Shown here: in pieces, positions 10,954 to 19,481 of the stretch
Layout: every line of letters begins with the position of its first letter
Position numbering within the stretch: position 1 is the first letter of the stretch
From: Planctomycetaceae bacterium
GTDB lineage: Bacteria; Planctomycetota; Planctomycetia; Planctomycetales; Planctomycetaceae
DNA length: 57,136 nucleotides
Assembly (NCBI GenBank): GCA_021732995.1
Contig: JAKFWA010000018.1
Coordinates: forward strand, 1-57,136
Direction: 5' to 3'
Translations under genes and position numbers: made by a program
Notes under the pieces: model-generated
What the model was told of the DNA's origin: nothing
Seen by the model: only the letters and a program-made list of their open reading frames with translations
Database searches by the model: none

Positions 10954-11471
10954 TTGTGAGGTTCATCCAGGAAAGAGAAGCACTCTGGCATCAATTCGTC
11001 ACGAATTCGGCTGTTTGATGGGCGGCAAGATGTCGGTCATCCTCAACTTGAGGAGTGAGGGACAACGTCACCCGTGCGCCCGCGTCTTAAACAAAATGCT
11101 CTAGGTCTCCGTCGGGATCTGTCCGGCGACTGAGGCACCTGCACGCCACGTAGTAGCAGGCAACCTCCATGTGGCGTCCGCACTGACGCTCGTTCCCGGC
11201 CCACCCAGACCACGGCAGCCGAGGAGTGCCGCTCCGTTGCGAGGCGGCTGAGTCTGCGGTGTCGTACTGGCGTCTTTTTCGCCGAGGGTGGTGGACTTTT
11301 CGCCGACCGACACATTGGCCGCACTCCCGCAATAGGCGACGCTATCTGGCCGCGCTGGTGGTGATCGCCAGCGCCTCGACGTGGTGCTGATGAACTGACG
11401 CATCAGAAGCTGTTGTGAATGCTCTCCATCCGTTCCCGGATGAGCCACTTCTACTACCCAGGATGTCCCTC
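10954..11471. other. Long gene-poor gap
   Basis: About 518 bp between the sigma factor and the prenyltransferase-like gene. Short open frames on the minus strand here are rich in Arg, Ser and Pro, overlap each other and have no recognisable homology, so I do not call a gene. The gap contains one arm of a 'GTAGCAGGC' repeat (see 11152-11181). It may also hold the promoter of the downstream gene. Confidence 0.5.
11152..11181. repeat. Half copy of GTAGCAGGC repeat
   Basis: GTAGCAGGC, a few variable bases, then TCCATGTG and GCGTCCG. It matches the arms of the inverted repeat at 13218-13306. No convincing second arm is seen nearby, so this is a solitary or degraded copy. Confidence 0.45.
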
Positions 11472-12602
11472 ATGCATGCATCGCTGACGAAATACCTTGG
11501 CGTGGTCGTACTCGCACTCACACTGTGCGGCGGAAGTGTGATTGCTCAGACGATCGGACCGGATGCGGACCAACTCGCCAAGACCCGAGCGAAAGGCGTT
11601 GACTACTTAAAGACGACGCAAACCGCCGGGGGCTACTGGACAACGGACAATGTGGGCATCTCCAGCCTGGTCGCCTACTCGCTGCTCGTGAGTGGCGTTC
11701 CGGAGAGCGATCCGGTGATGGTCAAGGCACTCAAGTATATCACGTCCAACATCCGCCCGGACGGTAGTATTACGGGTCCCAAAGGGGGGCAGGTGAACTA
11801 TGAAACGTCCCTGTGCGTGATGGTTCTGCAAGCCGCCAACAAGGATGGCAAATATACCGAAGCCATCAAGAACGCCGAAAAGTTCCTGCGGGAATTGCAG
11901 TTGGACGAAGGCGAATCGCTCAAAAGTTCGGACATCAACTATGGTGGCGCAGGTTATGGTAAGAACACGAACGGCCGGCCCGATCTTTCCAATACCGCCT
12001 TCTTCCTGGAGGCGTTGAAGGCTGCTGGAGCCAAGCAGGACGATCCCGCACTTCAGAAAGCGATGGCCTTCGTGTCACGCTGCCAGAACCTGGAAACCGA
12101 GCACAATGCGACTCCCTTTGCGGCACTGGTGAACGACGGCGGCTTCTACTATACCCCATCGGGAGAGGGTAGTTCTCCGGCTGGTAAAGAACCCAACGGC
12201 GGCCTGCGATCTTATGGAGCCATGACCTACAACGGTTTAAAGAGCATGGTCTACGCAGGCCTGAAAGCCGATGACCCGCGCGTCAAAGCCGCCGTGGCTT
12301 GGATTACCAAGTATTATACCGTCGAAGAAAACCCCGGCATGGGTCAGCAGGGAGTGCTCTACTACTACCAGGCGTTCGCCAAAGCACTGGCGGCGATGGA
12401 CCTCGACTTCGTGAAAGATGCTCAAGGGGTCTCTCATGACTGGCGCAAAGAACTCGCCGAGACCCTGATCAAGAAACAACAACCGAACGGTTCGTGGGTC
12501 AACAAGACCGATCGCTGGTACGAAGGCAATCCTGACCTGGGAACGGCGTTTGTGCTGGTCTCGCTTCACTACTGCGAACCCAAGCCCGCCAAGGCCAAGT
12601 AG
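11472..12602 (+). CDS. Secreted prenyltransferase/squalene oxidase repeat-like protein
   Basis: About 376 aa. A signal peptide (MHASLTKYLGVVVLALTLCG, cleavage near VIAQT) precedes an alpha/alpha-toroid type sequence with repeated segments of the squalene-hopene cyclase/prenyltransferase kind: 'GVDYLKTTQTAGGYW', 'KALKYITSNIRPDGSI', 'AMAFVSRCQN', 'AVAWITKYYTV', 'TLIKKQQPNGSW'. The acidic DXDD cyclase motif is not evident, so it is probably not an active terpene cyclase. Related planctomycete proteins are secreted and uncharacterised. The start is chosen by AGGA about 9 bases upstream and by the signal peptide. It converges on the phage-like gene at 12742 across a large inverted repeat. Confidence 0.85.
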   Translation: MHASLTKYLGVVVLALTLCGGSVIAQTIGPDADQLAKTRAKGVDYLKTTQTAGGYWTTDNVGISSLVAYSLLVSGVPESDPVMVKALKYITSNIRPDGSITGPKGGQVNYETSLCVMVLQAANKDGKYTEAIKNAEKFLRELQLDEGESLKSSDINYGGAGYGKNTNGRPDLSNTAFFLEALKAAGAKQDDPALQKAMAFVSRCQNLETEHNATPFAALVNDGGFYYTPSGEGSSPAGKEPNGGLRSYGAMTYNGLKSMVYAGLKADDPRVKAAVAWITKYYTVEENPGMGQQGVLYYYQAFAKALAAMDLDFVKDAQGVSHDWRKELAETLIKKQQPNGSWVNKTDRWYEGNPDLGTAFVLVSLHYCEPKPAKAK

Positions 12603-12610
12603 TACTTATG

Positions 12611-12729
12611 TTTTGGCCGGTCTCCTGACCGAGCCACAACACGCAGACCGGAGGCCTCCCATCCGCCGCGCGACGTCGCTCCGGAGATCTGCGGTCACGC
12701 TCTGTGGCTCGGTCGGAGACCGGCCACAA
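12611..12729. repeat. Long inverted repeat between convergent genes
   Basis: The left arm 12611-12638 (TTGGCCGGTCTCCTGACCGA onward) and right arm 12702-12729 are near-perfect reverse complements separated by about 63 bases. It fills the gap between two convergent genes, so it could act as a two-way terminator. Its length is also compatible with a small non-autonomous mobile element. Confidence 0.7.
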
Positions 12730-12741
12730 CAGAGGCCGACC

Positions 12742-13065
12742 TCACGCGGCCACGCGGCAATTCAACTGGATGTCTTGAGCACGTCCGTCCGGGTCGCAGG
12801 TCGAGAGCACTTCCAGCGGCTGATTGTCGACCAGCAGTCGCATCGCGGGTGTGATCGCTCGGGTCGCGTCGCAACTGTGGAGCTTGACGACGTGGGTCAC
12901 CTCCGGGCGACCGATCCACAGCCGCTGCCAGATGGGGCTGCTCTGCGTCACCACCTGAGCCCACTGGCCCGAGTGCATCTCAAATGCAGCCTGCGGCTGG
13001 CCATAGGAGTTCGAAACAGGTCGCTGAATCGTCACGAACTTACTGCGTTGATTGGCGAAGAACAT
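12742..13065 (-). CDS. Orphan phage head-tail connector (head closure) protein
   Basis: About 107 aa, typical length for the SPP1 gp16 / Phage_H_T_join family that completes the connector between capsid portal and tail. The family pattern is visible: 'VTIQRPV' at the start, 'YGQPQAAFE', 'WAQV', 'THVVKL', then 'ITPAMRLLVDNQPLEVLS' and the closing 'DIQLNCRV'. A strong ribosome site (AGGAGTGAG) sits just before the ATG, supporting a real gene. No other phage gene lies beside it: its neighbours are a secreted prenyltransferase-like gene and a ceramidase-like gene, each separated by a large inverted repeat. It is therefore a stranded phage gene, about 7 kb from the phage element. Family assignment is from pattern recognition and is moderately sure. 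Confidence 0.7.
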   Translation of the reverse strand: MFFANQRSKFVTIQRPVSNSYGQPQAAFEMHSGQWAQVVTQSSPIWQRLWIGRPEVTHVVKLHSCDATRAITPAMRLLVDNQPLEVLSTCDPDGRAQDIQLNCRVAA

Positions 13066-13217
13066 GATCTCACTCCTGAGCGTGGCTGGTCCGGCAACAC
13101 TCAGGAGAACGGTCTCGAAAGTCGTTTCTTCCCTGTCCGGTCAAAGAATCTGACAGATTCAACCTGCCGACCGTCAGCCTTATGCAGACCAACGACCATC
13201 CGAGCGCAGAGGGCCTT

Positions 13218-13306
13218 CAAAGTAGCAGGCACTCTCCGAATGCCGTGGCCACGCGAAACGAGGTCCAGATTCAGCGAACGGCACATGGAATGGGCCTGCT
13301 ACTTTG
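13218..13306. repeat. Inverted repeat with GTAGCAGGC arms
   Basis: Arms 13218-13246 and 13278-13306 begin CAAAGTAGCAGGC and end TGCCGT in inverted orientation, with a few mismatches and a loop of about 31 bases. It occupies the gap (13066-13342) between the orphan connector gene and the ceramidase-like gene; nothing else is seen in that gap. A related half copy is at 11152. Confidence 0.65.
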
Positions 13307-13342
13307 CCGGCGGGCAGTCGCGATTGAGCGCAACGGCATTCG

Positions 13343-14821
13343 TTACTGGCCCGGCTGATCGGCGGAGGCCGCTTCGCGCAGCAGACTGAGTGCTGCTTCC
13401 ACCAGCATCTCCCCGGAGCCGGGTTGCACTGCGGAGTTCGTTACTTCGTAGCTGCCTCCGGCATAGGCAGCGCGGTTCGGGATGTAGATGGTTTCAACGG
13501 AGTTCGACAGTTCGATGACCAGCGTCGTCCGAAACGGTGAGCCTTGTTTGATCGCCAGGCCCAATTCTACGAACACTTCGCCGGGTAAGCAGACGATGGC
13601 CACGTCGCGGCCAAGTGTCATCACGGTCACATCCACAGGGAGCGCTGCACCCACACCGGCCAGCGACCGACTAAGGCCCCAGGTGATATGGTCAGCGGTG
13701 CTTGCGTGTGGCTCGCGATGACACAGATGATCCAGCATGAGTTTCTTATATGCCGTGACGTGCTCCAGGAAATCAACTTTCTCTTTGCGTTTCGCGGCAT
13801 TGAGGATCTGGATTGAACGCTCAACTTCTTCTTTGGTTGCCTCCTGCAGCGGCAGTTTGACGACGCGTGACTTCACGTTGAGGCTGGTTCGCTCAAGCGG
13901 CTGTAATTGACCAAGCTGACGCTGGATCGAGTCGCTAATCGAGCCGCCGATCATGTCTGCCTTGTTGCGTTCTTTCGCACTCGGGTTCGCATGATTGATG
14001 TCTCCGCAGCAGCCGGTTCCAAAAATGGAGATTACTTCCGTGCCTACGGATTTGCGCAAGGCCTGTTCGATAAAGAACGGATAGTCCGCGCTCCACTTCA
14101 TGCCCCCCACCGTGTCGAGATGCAACGCGAAGTTGCTGACAATCCCCAGCGGAACTCCCTGCTTGTTGCGAATTGTGAGCAGCCCGATCTCGGGATCAAT
14201 GGGACCGGCTGATCGCACCACCTCGGGATTCGCGAAATTCATCCACGTACGCACACTTCCATCGCGCATCACGAAGCGGCGATTGAACGACACGGGCGTT
14301 TTCTGCGTCGCCGCTCCGACCTGCAAGTCGACGGCCTGCGCGGCTGTGTGTGCCTTCACGATGGCTTCGACCGGGCCATTGATGAGCTTGTCAATATACC
14401 CGGCTCGCAAAGGTTCCTGCGGCTCGTTGCCAAGCTTCAGGTAGAGTTCCTTCATGTAGTCCGGTGCGGTGTGCGAGTGCGTTGCCGCCAGCACAATGTT
14501 CTTCACGGGGATGCCCGTCTTCGCGGCGGCTCGTTCGCGAACCTCGCGGGAGAGATCAGTCGCGATGCCAATCAAGTCGCAGACGACCAGCGCGGCCGAT
14601 TCATGCGTGTCCCGAAAGACAATCGCCTTTGCCTTCAACGGGTCGATCGTGCCGTCCGCCAGCCGCTCGTGGTAATAACCCGCTATTGGAAACCCGACTG
14701 GCGGAGTGATATCTGCCTCAGCGACGCCCACTCGCAAGGAATCCGCGGCCGCAGCGGGTGTTACCATGAGACCGCAGCTCAGTACACAGACAACCCAACA
14801 GCAAACAAGTCGATAGATCAT
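13343..14821 (-). CDS. Neutral/alkaline ceramidase-like secreted protein
   Basis: About 492 aa. Signal peptide MIYRLVCCWVVCVLSCGLM with cleavage near AAAAD. The body matches the N-terminal domain of neutral/alkaline non-lysosomal ceramidases: 'VGVAEADITPPVGFPIAGYY', 'VVCDLIGI', and the zinc-binding 'ATHSHTAPD' segment, then 'NFALHLDTVGG', 'SADYPFFIEQAL' and 'GTGCCGDINHANP'. In Planctomycetes this family is widespread and its natural substrate unknown, so ceramide hydrolysis is only a family inference. It is shorter than full ceramidases because the C-terminal immunoglobulin-like domain is missing. It is divergent from the DUF1549 gene. Confidence 0.87.
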   Translation of the reverse strand: MIYRLVCCWVVCVLSCGLMVTPAAAADSLRVGVAEADITPPVGFPIAGYYHERLADGTIDPLKAKAIVFRDTHESAALVVCDLIGIATDLSREVRERAAAKTGIPVKNIVLAATHSHTAPDYMKELYLKLGNEPQEPLRAGYIDKLINGPVEAIVKAHTAAQAVDLQVGAATQKTPVSFNRRFVMRDGSVRTWMNFANPEVVRSAGPIDPEIGLLTIRNKQGVPLGIVSNFALHLDTVGGMKWSADYPFFIEQALRKSVGTEVISIFGTGCCGDINHANPSAKERNKADMIGGSISDSIQRQLGQLQPLERTSLNVKSRVVKLPLQEATKEEVERSIQILNAAKRKEKVDFLEHVTAYKKLMLDHLCHREPHASTADHITWGLSRSLAGVGAALPVDVTVMTLGRDVAIVCLPGEVFVELGLAIKQGSPFRTTLVIELSNSVETIYIPNRAAYAGGSYEVTNSAVQPGSGEMLVEAALSLLREAASADQPGQ

Positions 14822-15134
14822 GGATGTGGTGCTCCCTTTAAGGGCAATCATTGAGGCCGCTCGAGCCGTCCCTGAAGAGTTCGGCCAACGCAGACAATCG
14901 GAGCCTCATTGAACGCATTCTCCAGGCGGCTGGAAAGCTACCGGCCACGAACAGTTCAACCTTTGACGTGCGCCCGGACATCATCATCAGAGACAGATCG
15001 CTCGGAAGAAACAAACAACCTGTCTCTCTTCAGCCTATGTGAGTGAAACAGGGCGAGGTACGCGGTAGAGTCGCCTGCGTGGCAGTGGCCCTCGTGGCCA
15101 TTCGGACTCCTCACGTGTTGACGAAGGTGTCGTG
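14822..15134. other. Divergent intergenic region
   Basis: About 313 bp between the starts of the ceramidase-like gene and the DUF1549 gene. It must carry promoters for both. I see no clear repeat, RNA gene or long open frame; the last bases (AAGGTG) form the ribosome site of the downstream gene. Confidence 0.5.
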
Positions 15135-17768
15135 ATGCTCCGACTCCTGTTTGCTGCGCTGTTGTTGCTGCTGATCGGGCCGGGATGGGCGGGCGCGGCT
15201 GAAACTTCTGCGCCGTCGTATCAGCGGCATGTGACGGCTCTGTTCGGGAAACTCGGCTGCAACGGCGGCACGTGTCATGGGGCCGTCAAAGGCCAGAACG
15301 GGTTTCGGCTGTCGATGTTCGGGGCCGATCCTGCAGGCGATCACGAGCGGCTGATGCATGAATACGGCGGACGGCGGCTGAATTTCTCAGATCCTGAGTC
15401 GAGTCTCTTACTGCTCAAAGCCACGGGGCAGGTACCGCATGGTGGTGGAGCACGGCTCAAGGCAGGCAGTGACGAGCATCGTCTGCTGCAGGCCTGGATC
15501 ACCGCTGGTGCCCCGGCGGACGACGTCGCCGCTTCTCGCGTGACCAGGCTGATTGTCTCGCCCGTTGAGCAGGTGATGCAGCCCGGTGAGACCTACCGCG
15601 TGAAGGTGAGCGCCGAATTCGCCGACGGCAGCACGGAAGACGTGACCTCGCTCTGCCTGTTCGAATCACTGGATCAAGCTGTGGCCACGGTTGATCGGGC
15701 GGGAGTTGTTACCGGCGTCGGCGTCGGGGATGCCGGGTTGATCGTACGCTATCGGGCTCAACCCGCAGCCGCTCGTGTGCTGGTACCGCGCCGGGGAGCA
15801 AGCACATTTCCCAAACTGGTATCAAGTAATTTCGTCGATGATCGGATCCTCGCCAAGTTACAGCGCTTGAATCTGCTGCCGGCTGAACTGTGTGACGATG
15901 CAACGTTCCTGCGGCGAGTGCACTTGGACGTCGTAGGCGAACTGCCGACTCCGGACGAAGTGCGAGCGTTCCTGGCGGATGCATCAGCCCACAAACGAGC
16001 GGCGATGATCGAAGAACTGCTGCTGCGTCCCGGTCATGCCGATCTGTGGACGTTGAAGTTCTGCGACCTGCTGAAGGCGGCCGATTTTGGTGTGTATGCC
16101 GACGCTCTGTCCAAAGAACACGACGCACCGCGCATGCAGGCGTGGGTCCGGGCACGTCTGAATGAAAATATTCCGTATGACGAATTCGTCGAACGCATTC
16201 TACTGGCGACCAGCCGTGAAGGCCGAACGATGGAAGAGTACGTCGCCGAAGTGAATGCTCTCTTCGAAGGGTATGCGCCGGGACGGCCGGATCTCGAACT
16301 GTATGCCCGACGCCGGACACTCGACTTGTTCTGGCAGCGACGTGGTTCGGATGGGGTGAAGGGTACGATGCAGGTGGCTCATGCATTCCTCGGGTTGCGC
16401 ATCGAATGTGCTCAATGCCACCGGCACCCGCATGATAATTGGCAGCAGGAAGATCTGCTCGACTTCGCGAATCTCTTTATGCGCGTCCGCACGGTCGGGT
16501 TCTCAGATAAGAACGAAAAACTGTTTCCGGATGCGGCTACTCATTTCAAACAGATGAACGAAGAAGCAAAGCGGCTGGAAGCTGACGTGAAGCAACGCAA
16601 AGAGGGCGAAGGCAAGAAGCTCGAAGAGGACGGCCGCAAAGCCAGGCAGGAAGTTGATAAACTCACGGCGGAGATTGCGCGGCTGGAGAAAGCCAAGGGC
16701 GACGAGTCCGACATCGCGAAGAAACGCGAACTGCTGGCAGTGGCCAAGGAAGTGCAGACTCAGGCCGACAACTATCGGCAGGAAACAGCCGCTCGCGATA
16801 AGCGTGCGAAGCAGATGGTTGAAGCCGCTCGCCGCTTGATGCAGGCTGAAGCGCGCTTGCTGGACAAAGGCGAAAACGCGCGAGTCACCAGTACGCTCGG
16901 CAGCCGTGAATCAAAGACTTTTCGGCTTCTGGGTGAAGCGGAACCAGTCACCGTGCCCGCCGATCGTGACCCGCGTGAACTGGTCATGGGGTGGATGCGG
17001 AAGCCGGGCAATCCCTACTTCGCGCGGGCGATTGTGAATCGCGTCTGGGCTCACTACTTCGGACGCGGCATCATCGATCCGCCGGATAATCTCTCAGCGT
17101 TCAATCCGGCGACTCACCCGGAACTGCTCAAGGAACTGTGTGACGGTTTCATTGAGAACAAGTTTGACCTGCGCTGGCTGCACCGCACCATTCTGAAAAG
17201 TCGCACGTACCAGCAATCCAGCACGCCAGCCGAAGGTTCGGCCACCGACCGCACGCATTACGCCTTCTTCCCGATGAGACGTCTGCCCGCCGAAGTATTA
17301 CTCGACGCTCTGAACACAGCGACGGGCACGACCGAAAATATGGATATGAAGTATCATCACTGGCCGGACACAATGAGCACCGTGCAGGTGCCGTTCATGC
17401 CGCAGAACAAGTTCGTCTCGTTCGTGCTGGAGACTTACGGACGTCCCCAGCGGAATGCCGCTGTGCAATGTGACTGCGAGCGGGATAACAGCGGCTCGAT
17501 CTTTCACGTGCTGCTGCTGTCGAATCACCCGCGCGTGTGGGAAAAGATTCGCGACCCCGCCGGTCGATCGGCCAGGTTAATCAAGGCAACAGGCGATACC
17601 GCCAGCAAGATTGATGACATCTTCCTGGCCACCATCAGCCGGTTGCCGACCGATCAGGAACGGAATCGCTGCGTGGAGTTCATGACTTCCGCCGAGAATC
17701 CCGAAACAGCCTTGCAGGACGTGCTGTGGTGCCTGATCAATACTCGTGAGTTCCTGCTGCAACATTAA
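15135..17768 (+). CDS. DUF1549/DUF1553 (PSCyt-type) secreted protein
   Basis: About 877 aa. A signal peptide (MLRLLFAALLLLLIGPGWAG) is followed by a haem-site-like segment GCNGGTCHG (residues 41-49), a bacterial Ig-like (Big_2) domain at about 140-215, DUF1549 from about 230 ('NFVDDRILAKLQRL') with a CxxCH motif 'ECAQCHRHPHDNW' near 425, a charged coiled-coil insertion at about 470-575, and DUF1553 at the C-terminus ('GNPYFARAIVNRVWAHYFGRG'). These large proteins are almost exclusive to Planctomycetes and relatives and normally pair with a DUF1501 gene, as here. The function is unproven; polysaccharide metabolism and redox roles have been suggested. ATG 15135 fits the AAGGTG site better than the GTG one codon earlier. 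Confidence 0.9.
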   Translation: MLRLLFAALLLLLIGPGWAGAAETSAPSYQRHVTALFGKLGCNGGTCHGAVKGQNGFRLSMFGADPAGDHERLMHEYGGRRLNFSDPESSLLLLKATGQVPHGGGARLKAGSDEHRLLQAWITAGAPADDVAASRVTRLIVSPVEQVMQPGETYRVKVSAEFADGSTEDVTSLCLFESLDQAVATVDRAGVVTGVGVGDAGLIVRYRAQPAAARVLVPRRGASTFPKLVSSNFVDDRILAKLQRLNLLPAELCDDATFLRRVHLDVVGELPTPDEVRAFLADASAHKRAAMIEELLLRPGHADLWTLKFCDLLKAADFGVYADALSKEHDAPRMQAWVRARLNENIPYDEFVERILLATSREGRTMEEYVAEVNALFEGYAPGRPDLELYARRRTLDLFWQRRGSDGVKGTMQVAHAFLGLRIECAQCHRHPHDNWQQEDLLDFANLFMRVRTVGFSDKNEKLFPDAATHFKQMNEEAKRLEADVKQRKEGEGKKLEEDGRKARQEVDKLTAEIARLEKAKGDESDIAKKRELLAVAKEVQTQADNYRQETAARDKRAKQMVEAARRLMQAEARLLDKGENARVTSTLGSRESKTFRLLGEAEPVTVPADRDPRELVMGWMRKPGNPYFARAIVNRVWAHYFGRGIIDPPDNLSAFNPATHPELLKELCDGFIENKFDLRWLHRTILKSRTYQQSSTPAEGSATDRTHYAFFPMRRLPAEVLLDALNTATGTTENMDMKYHHWPDTMSTVQVPFMPQNKFVSFVLETYGRPQRNAAVQCDCERDNSGSIFHVLLLSNHPRVWEKIRDPAGRSARLIKATGDTASKIDDIFLATISRLPTDQERNRCVEFMTSAENPETALQDVLWCLINTREFLLQH

Positions 17769-17804
17769 GCTTTACGAACTAATGGATTAGCGGTCACACA
17801 ACAA

Positions 17805-17874
17805 CGGGAGGGCGAGGCTCCTGCCGAGCCGAGGCGGAGTGCAAACCCGGCTCGGCAGGAGCCTCGCCCTCCCG
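17805..17874. repeat. Perfect 26-bp inverted repeat
   Basis: Arms 17805-17830 and 17849-17874 (beginning CGGGAGGGCGAGGCTCCTGC) are exact reverse complements around an 18-base spacer. It lies between the DUF1549 and DUF1501 genes, which may be one operon, so it could be a processing or attenuation hairpin, or a REP-like element. Confidence 0.75.
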
Positions 17875-17900
17875 AACAGAATCGTCGATGGGAGCAGATC

Positions 17901-19226
17901 ATGAAACGCCGTGACTTCCTGCGAATTGGTGGGCTGGGACTCTGCGGGGTCGGAGCACTTGACCTGATTCGAGCCCAGTCGCTCTCGGCGTCGAACAATG
18001 CCAAGGCGAAGCAGATGATTGTCTGCTGGCTGGGCGGAGGTCCTCCGCACCTGGATATGTTCGATATGAAGCCGGAATCCTCTGAGGATTATCGCGGTAT
18101 CTTCCGGCCGATTGATACTACGGTGCCGGGACTACAGGTCGGTGAATTGCTACCGGAGCTGGCGAAGCGGGCTGACAAGTACACGGTCATTCGGTCGGTC
18201 ACCACCATGAACAAGCCGGGCGATCACGCTCAGGCCCCCCTGTACTGGCTCACCGGTAATCCGCGACTGACGACGGGCAGTGACGAGTACCCGATGTACG
18301 GCAGCGTGGTGAATAAGTTGCGTCCCGGACCGAACGATCTGCCGACGTTTGTGGTGCTCGACGAGATTGACGTGCATACGCACAACGCGCTGTCCCGCAA
18401 TTTCCTGGGTTCGGCTCACGCGCCGTTCGTGATGCAGCCGCTCAAGGACAAAGACGCCGTCACCAAGATGCTGACGCCGCAACTCGAACTGCCTGCGTTC
18501 GCCCGAAACACAGACTTGCTGAAGACACTTGATACCCGGCTGCGTCGCAACGACACCCAAGACGAAGTCATCGCCGGGCTGGATCAGTATCAACAGACAG
18601 CATTTAACTTACTGCGTTCCCCCAAGCTGCGGCAGGCATTGGATATTTCCAAAGAGCCGACGGAATCCATCGAGCGATTTACTCGCAATAAACCTGCCAA
18701 GGCCCGTTATCCGATCGGTGACCCTCTGCACTTCCTACTGGCTCGCCGCCTGATCGAAGCTGGAGTGCCCGTGGTGCACTTCAACCTCGGCTACTGGGAC
18801 TGGCACGGCGAAAACTTCACGGCCGGCAAGCAGCAGATCCCCATGTTTGACGCCGGCCTCGCCGCGCTACTCGACGACCTGGACGAACGCGGCTTGCTGG
18901 ATTCAACCATTGTCTTGGCCCTCGGCGAAATGGGCCGCAAGCCCAAGATTGATAAGCCGAAGGAAACGGGAGCCGGGCGTGACCATTGGGACTACGCGCA
19001 GTTCGTGCTGGCCGCGGGCGGCGGCTTCAATCGCGGCTGCATCGTCGGAGCCACCGACAAGCACGGCGAGCAGGTGGTCGACAAGTTCTACAAGATCGAA
19101 AGCTTCGGCCGAACGCTGTACCACCTGCTGGGCATCGACGCCGACACCCTGGTACACACCCCCGCTAACCGCCCTGTGAAACTGATCGTCGAAGACGCCC
19201 CGATCATCAAAGAAGCGATTCTCTGA
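17901..19226 (+). CDS. DUF1501 secreted protein
   Basis: About 441 aa. A twin-arginine-like leader (MKRRDFLRIGGLGLCGVGAL) leads into the DUF1501 fold, an alkaline-phosphatase/sulfatase-like family: 'MIVCWLGGGPPHLDMFDMKP', 'GDHAQAPLYWLTG', 'YPMYGSVVNKLRP', 'DWHGENF', 'LALGEMGRKP', 'GRDHWDYAQFVLAAGGG'. It is the usual partner of DUF1549/DUF1553 proteins, and the tight spacing supports a joint role outside the cytoplasm. The substrate is not known. The short gap after it contains a small GGCCGAAGGCC hairpin, a possible terminator. Confidence 0.9.
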   Translation: MKRRDFLRIGGLGLCGVGALDLIRAQSLSASNNAKAKQMIVCWLGGGPPHLDMFDMKPESSEDYRGIFRPIDTTVPGLQVGELLPELAKRADKYTVIRSVTTMNKPGDHAQAPLYWLTGNPRLTTGSDEYPMYGSVVNKLRPGPNDLPTFVVLDEIDVHTHNALSRNFLGSAHAPFVMQPLKDKDAVTKMLTPQLELPAFARNTDLLKTLDTRLRRNDTQDEVIAGLDQYQQTAFNLLRSPKLRQALDISKEPTESIERFTRNKPAKARYPIGDPLHFLLARRLIEAGVPVVHFNLGYWDWHGENFTAGKQQIPMFDAGLAALLDDLDERGLLDSTIVLALGEMGRKPKIDKPKETGAGRDHWDYAQFVLAAGGGFNRGCIVGATDKHGEQVVDKFYKIESFGRTLYHLLGIDADTLVHTPANRPVKLIVEDAPIIKEAIL

Positions 19227-19321
19227 TTGTAGGGAAGCACGTGCATGCCTCCCATTTGGCGTTACGCAGGGCGGCCGAAGGCCGACCGCTGACAGCCCAG
19301 AAACGTTGTCGAGGCAAAAAA

Positions 19322-19386
19322 CACGCCCGGAGGGATTCGAACCCCCGACCGACGGATTAGAAATCCATCGCCCGATCTCCGGACGT
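19322..19386 (-). tRNA. tRNA-Arg(TCT)-like gene with a shrunken D-arm
   Basis: On the minus strand a 7-bp acceptor (ACGTCCG with CGGGCGT, one G-U pair), a 5-bp anticodon stem with loop TTTCTAA (anticodon TCT), a 5-base variable loop and a 5-bp T-stem with loop TTCGAAT all form correctly. The region between acceptor and anticodon stem is only about 11 bases instead of about 19, so no normal D-arm is possible; only a 3-bp ATC/GAT mini-stem could form. CCA is not encoded. It is either a decayed tRNA-Arg or a functional D-arm-poor tRNA. It lies about 0.8 kb before the first phage gene. Confidence 0.6.
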
Positions 19387-19481
19387 GTCAATCAAGCAAA
19401 GCTAGTCAGGGCCTTACATCAGTCCCTGAAGCCGACGCCGTGAACTCTACTTCGCGATCAACAGAAGGCAAACACCACCAC

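Noticed and set aside
11101-11448. 115-aa minus-strand open frame in the gap after the sigma factor
   Set aside because: Overlaps two other short frames, biased composition, no ribosome site or similarity seen.
12550-13389. 279-aa plus-strand open frame over two inverted repeats
   Set aside because: Runs through both palindromes and opposite to the connector gene; no domain; the connector frame has a strong ribosome site.
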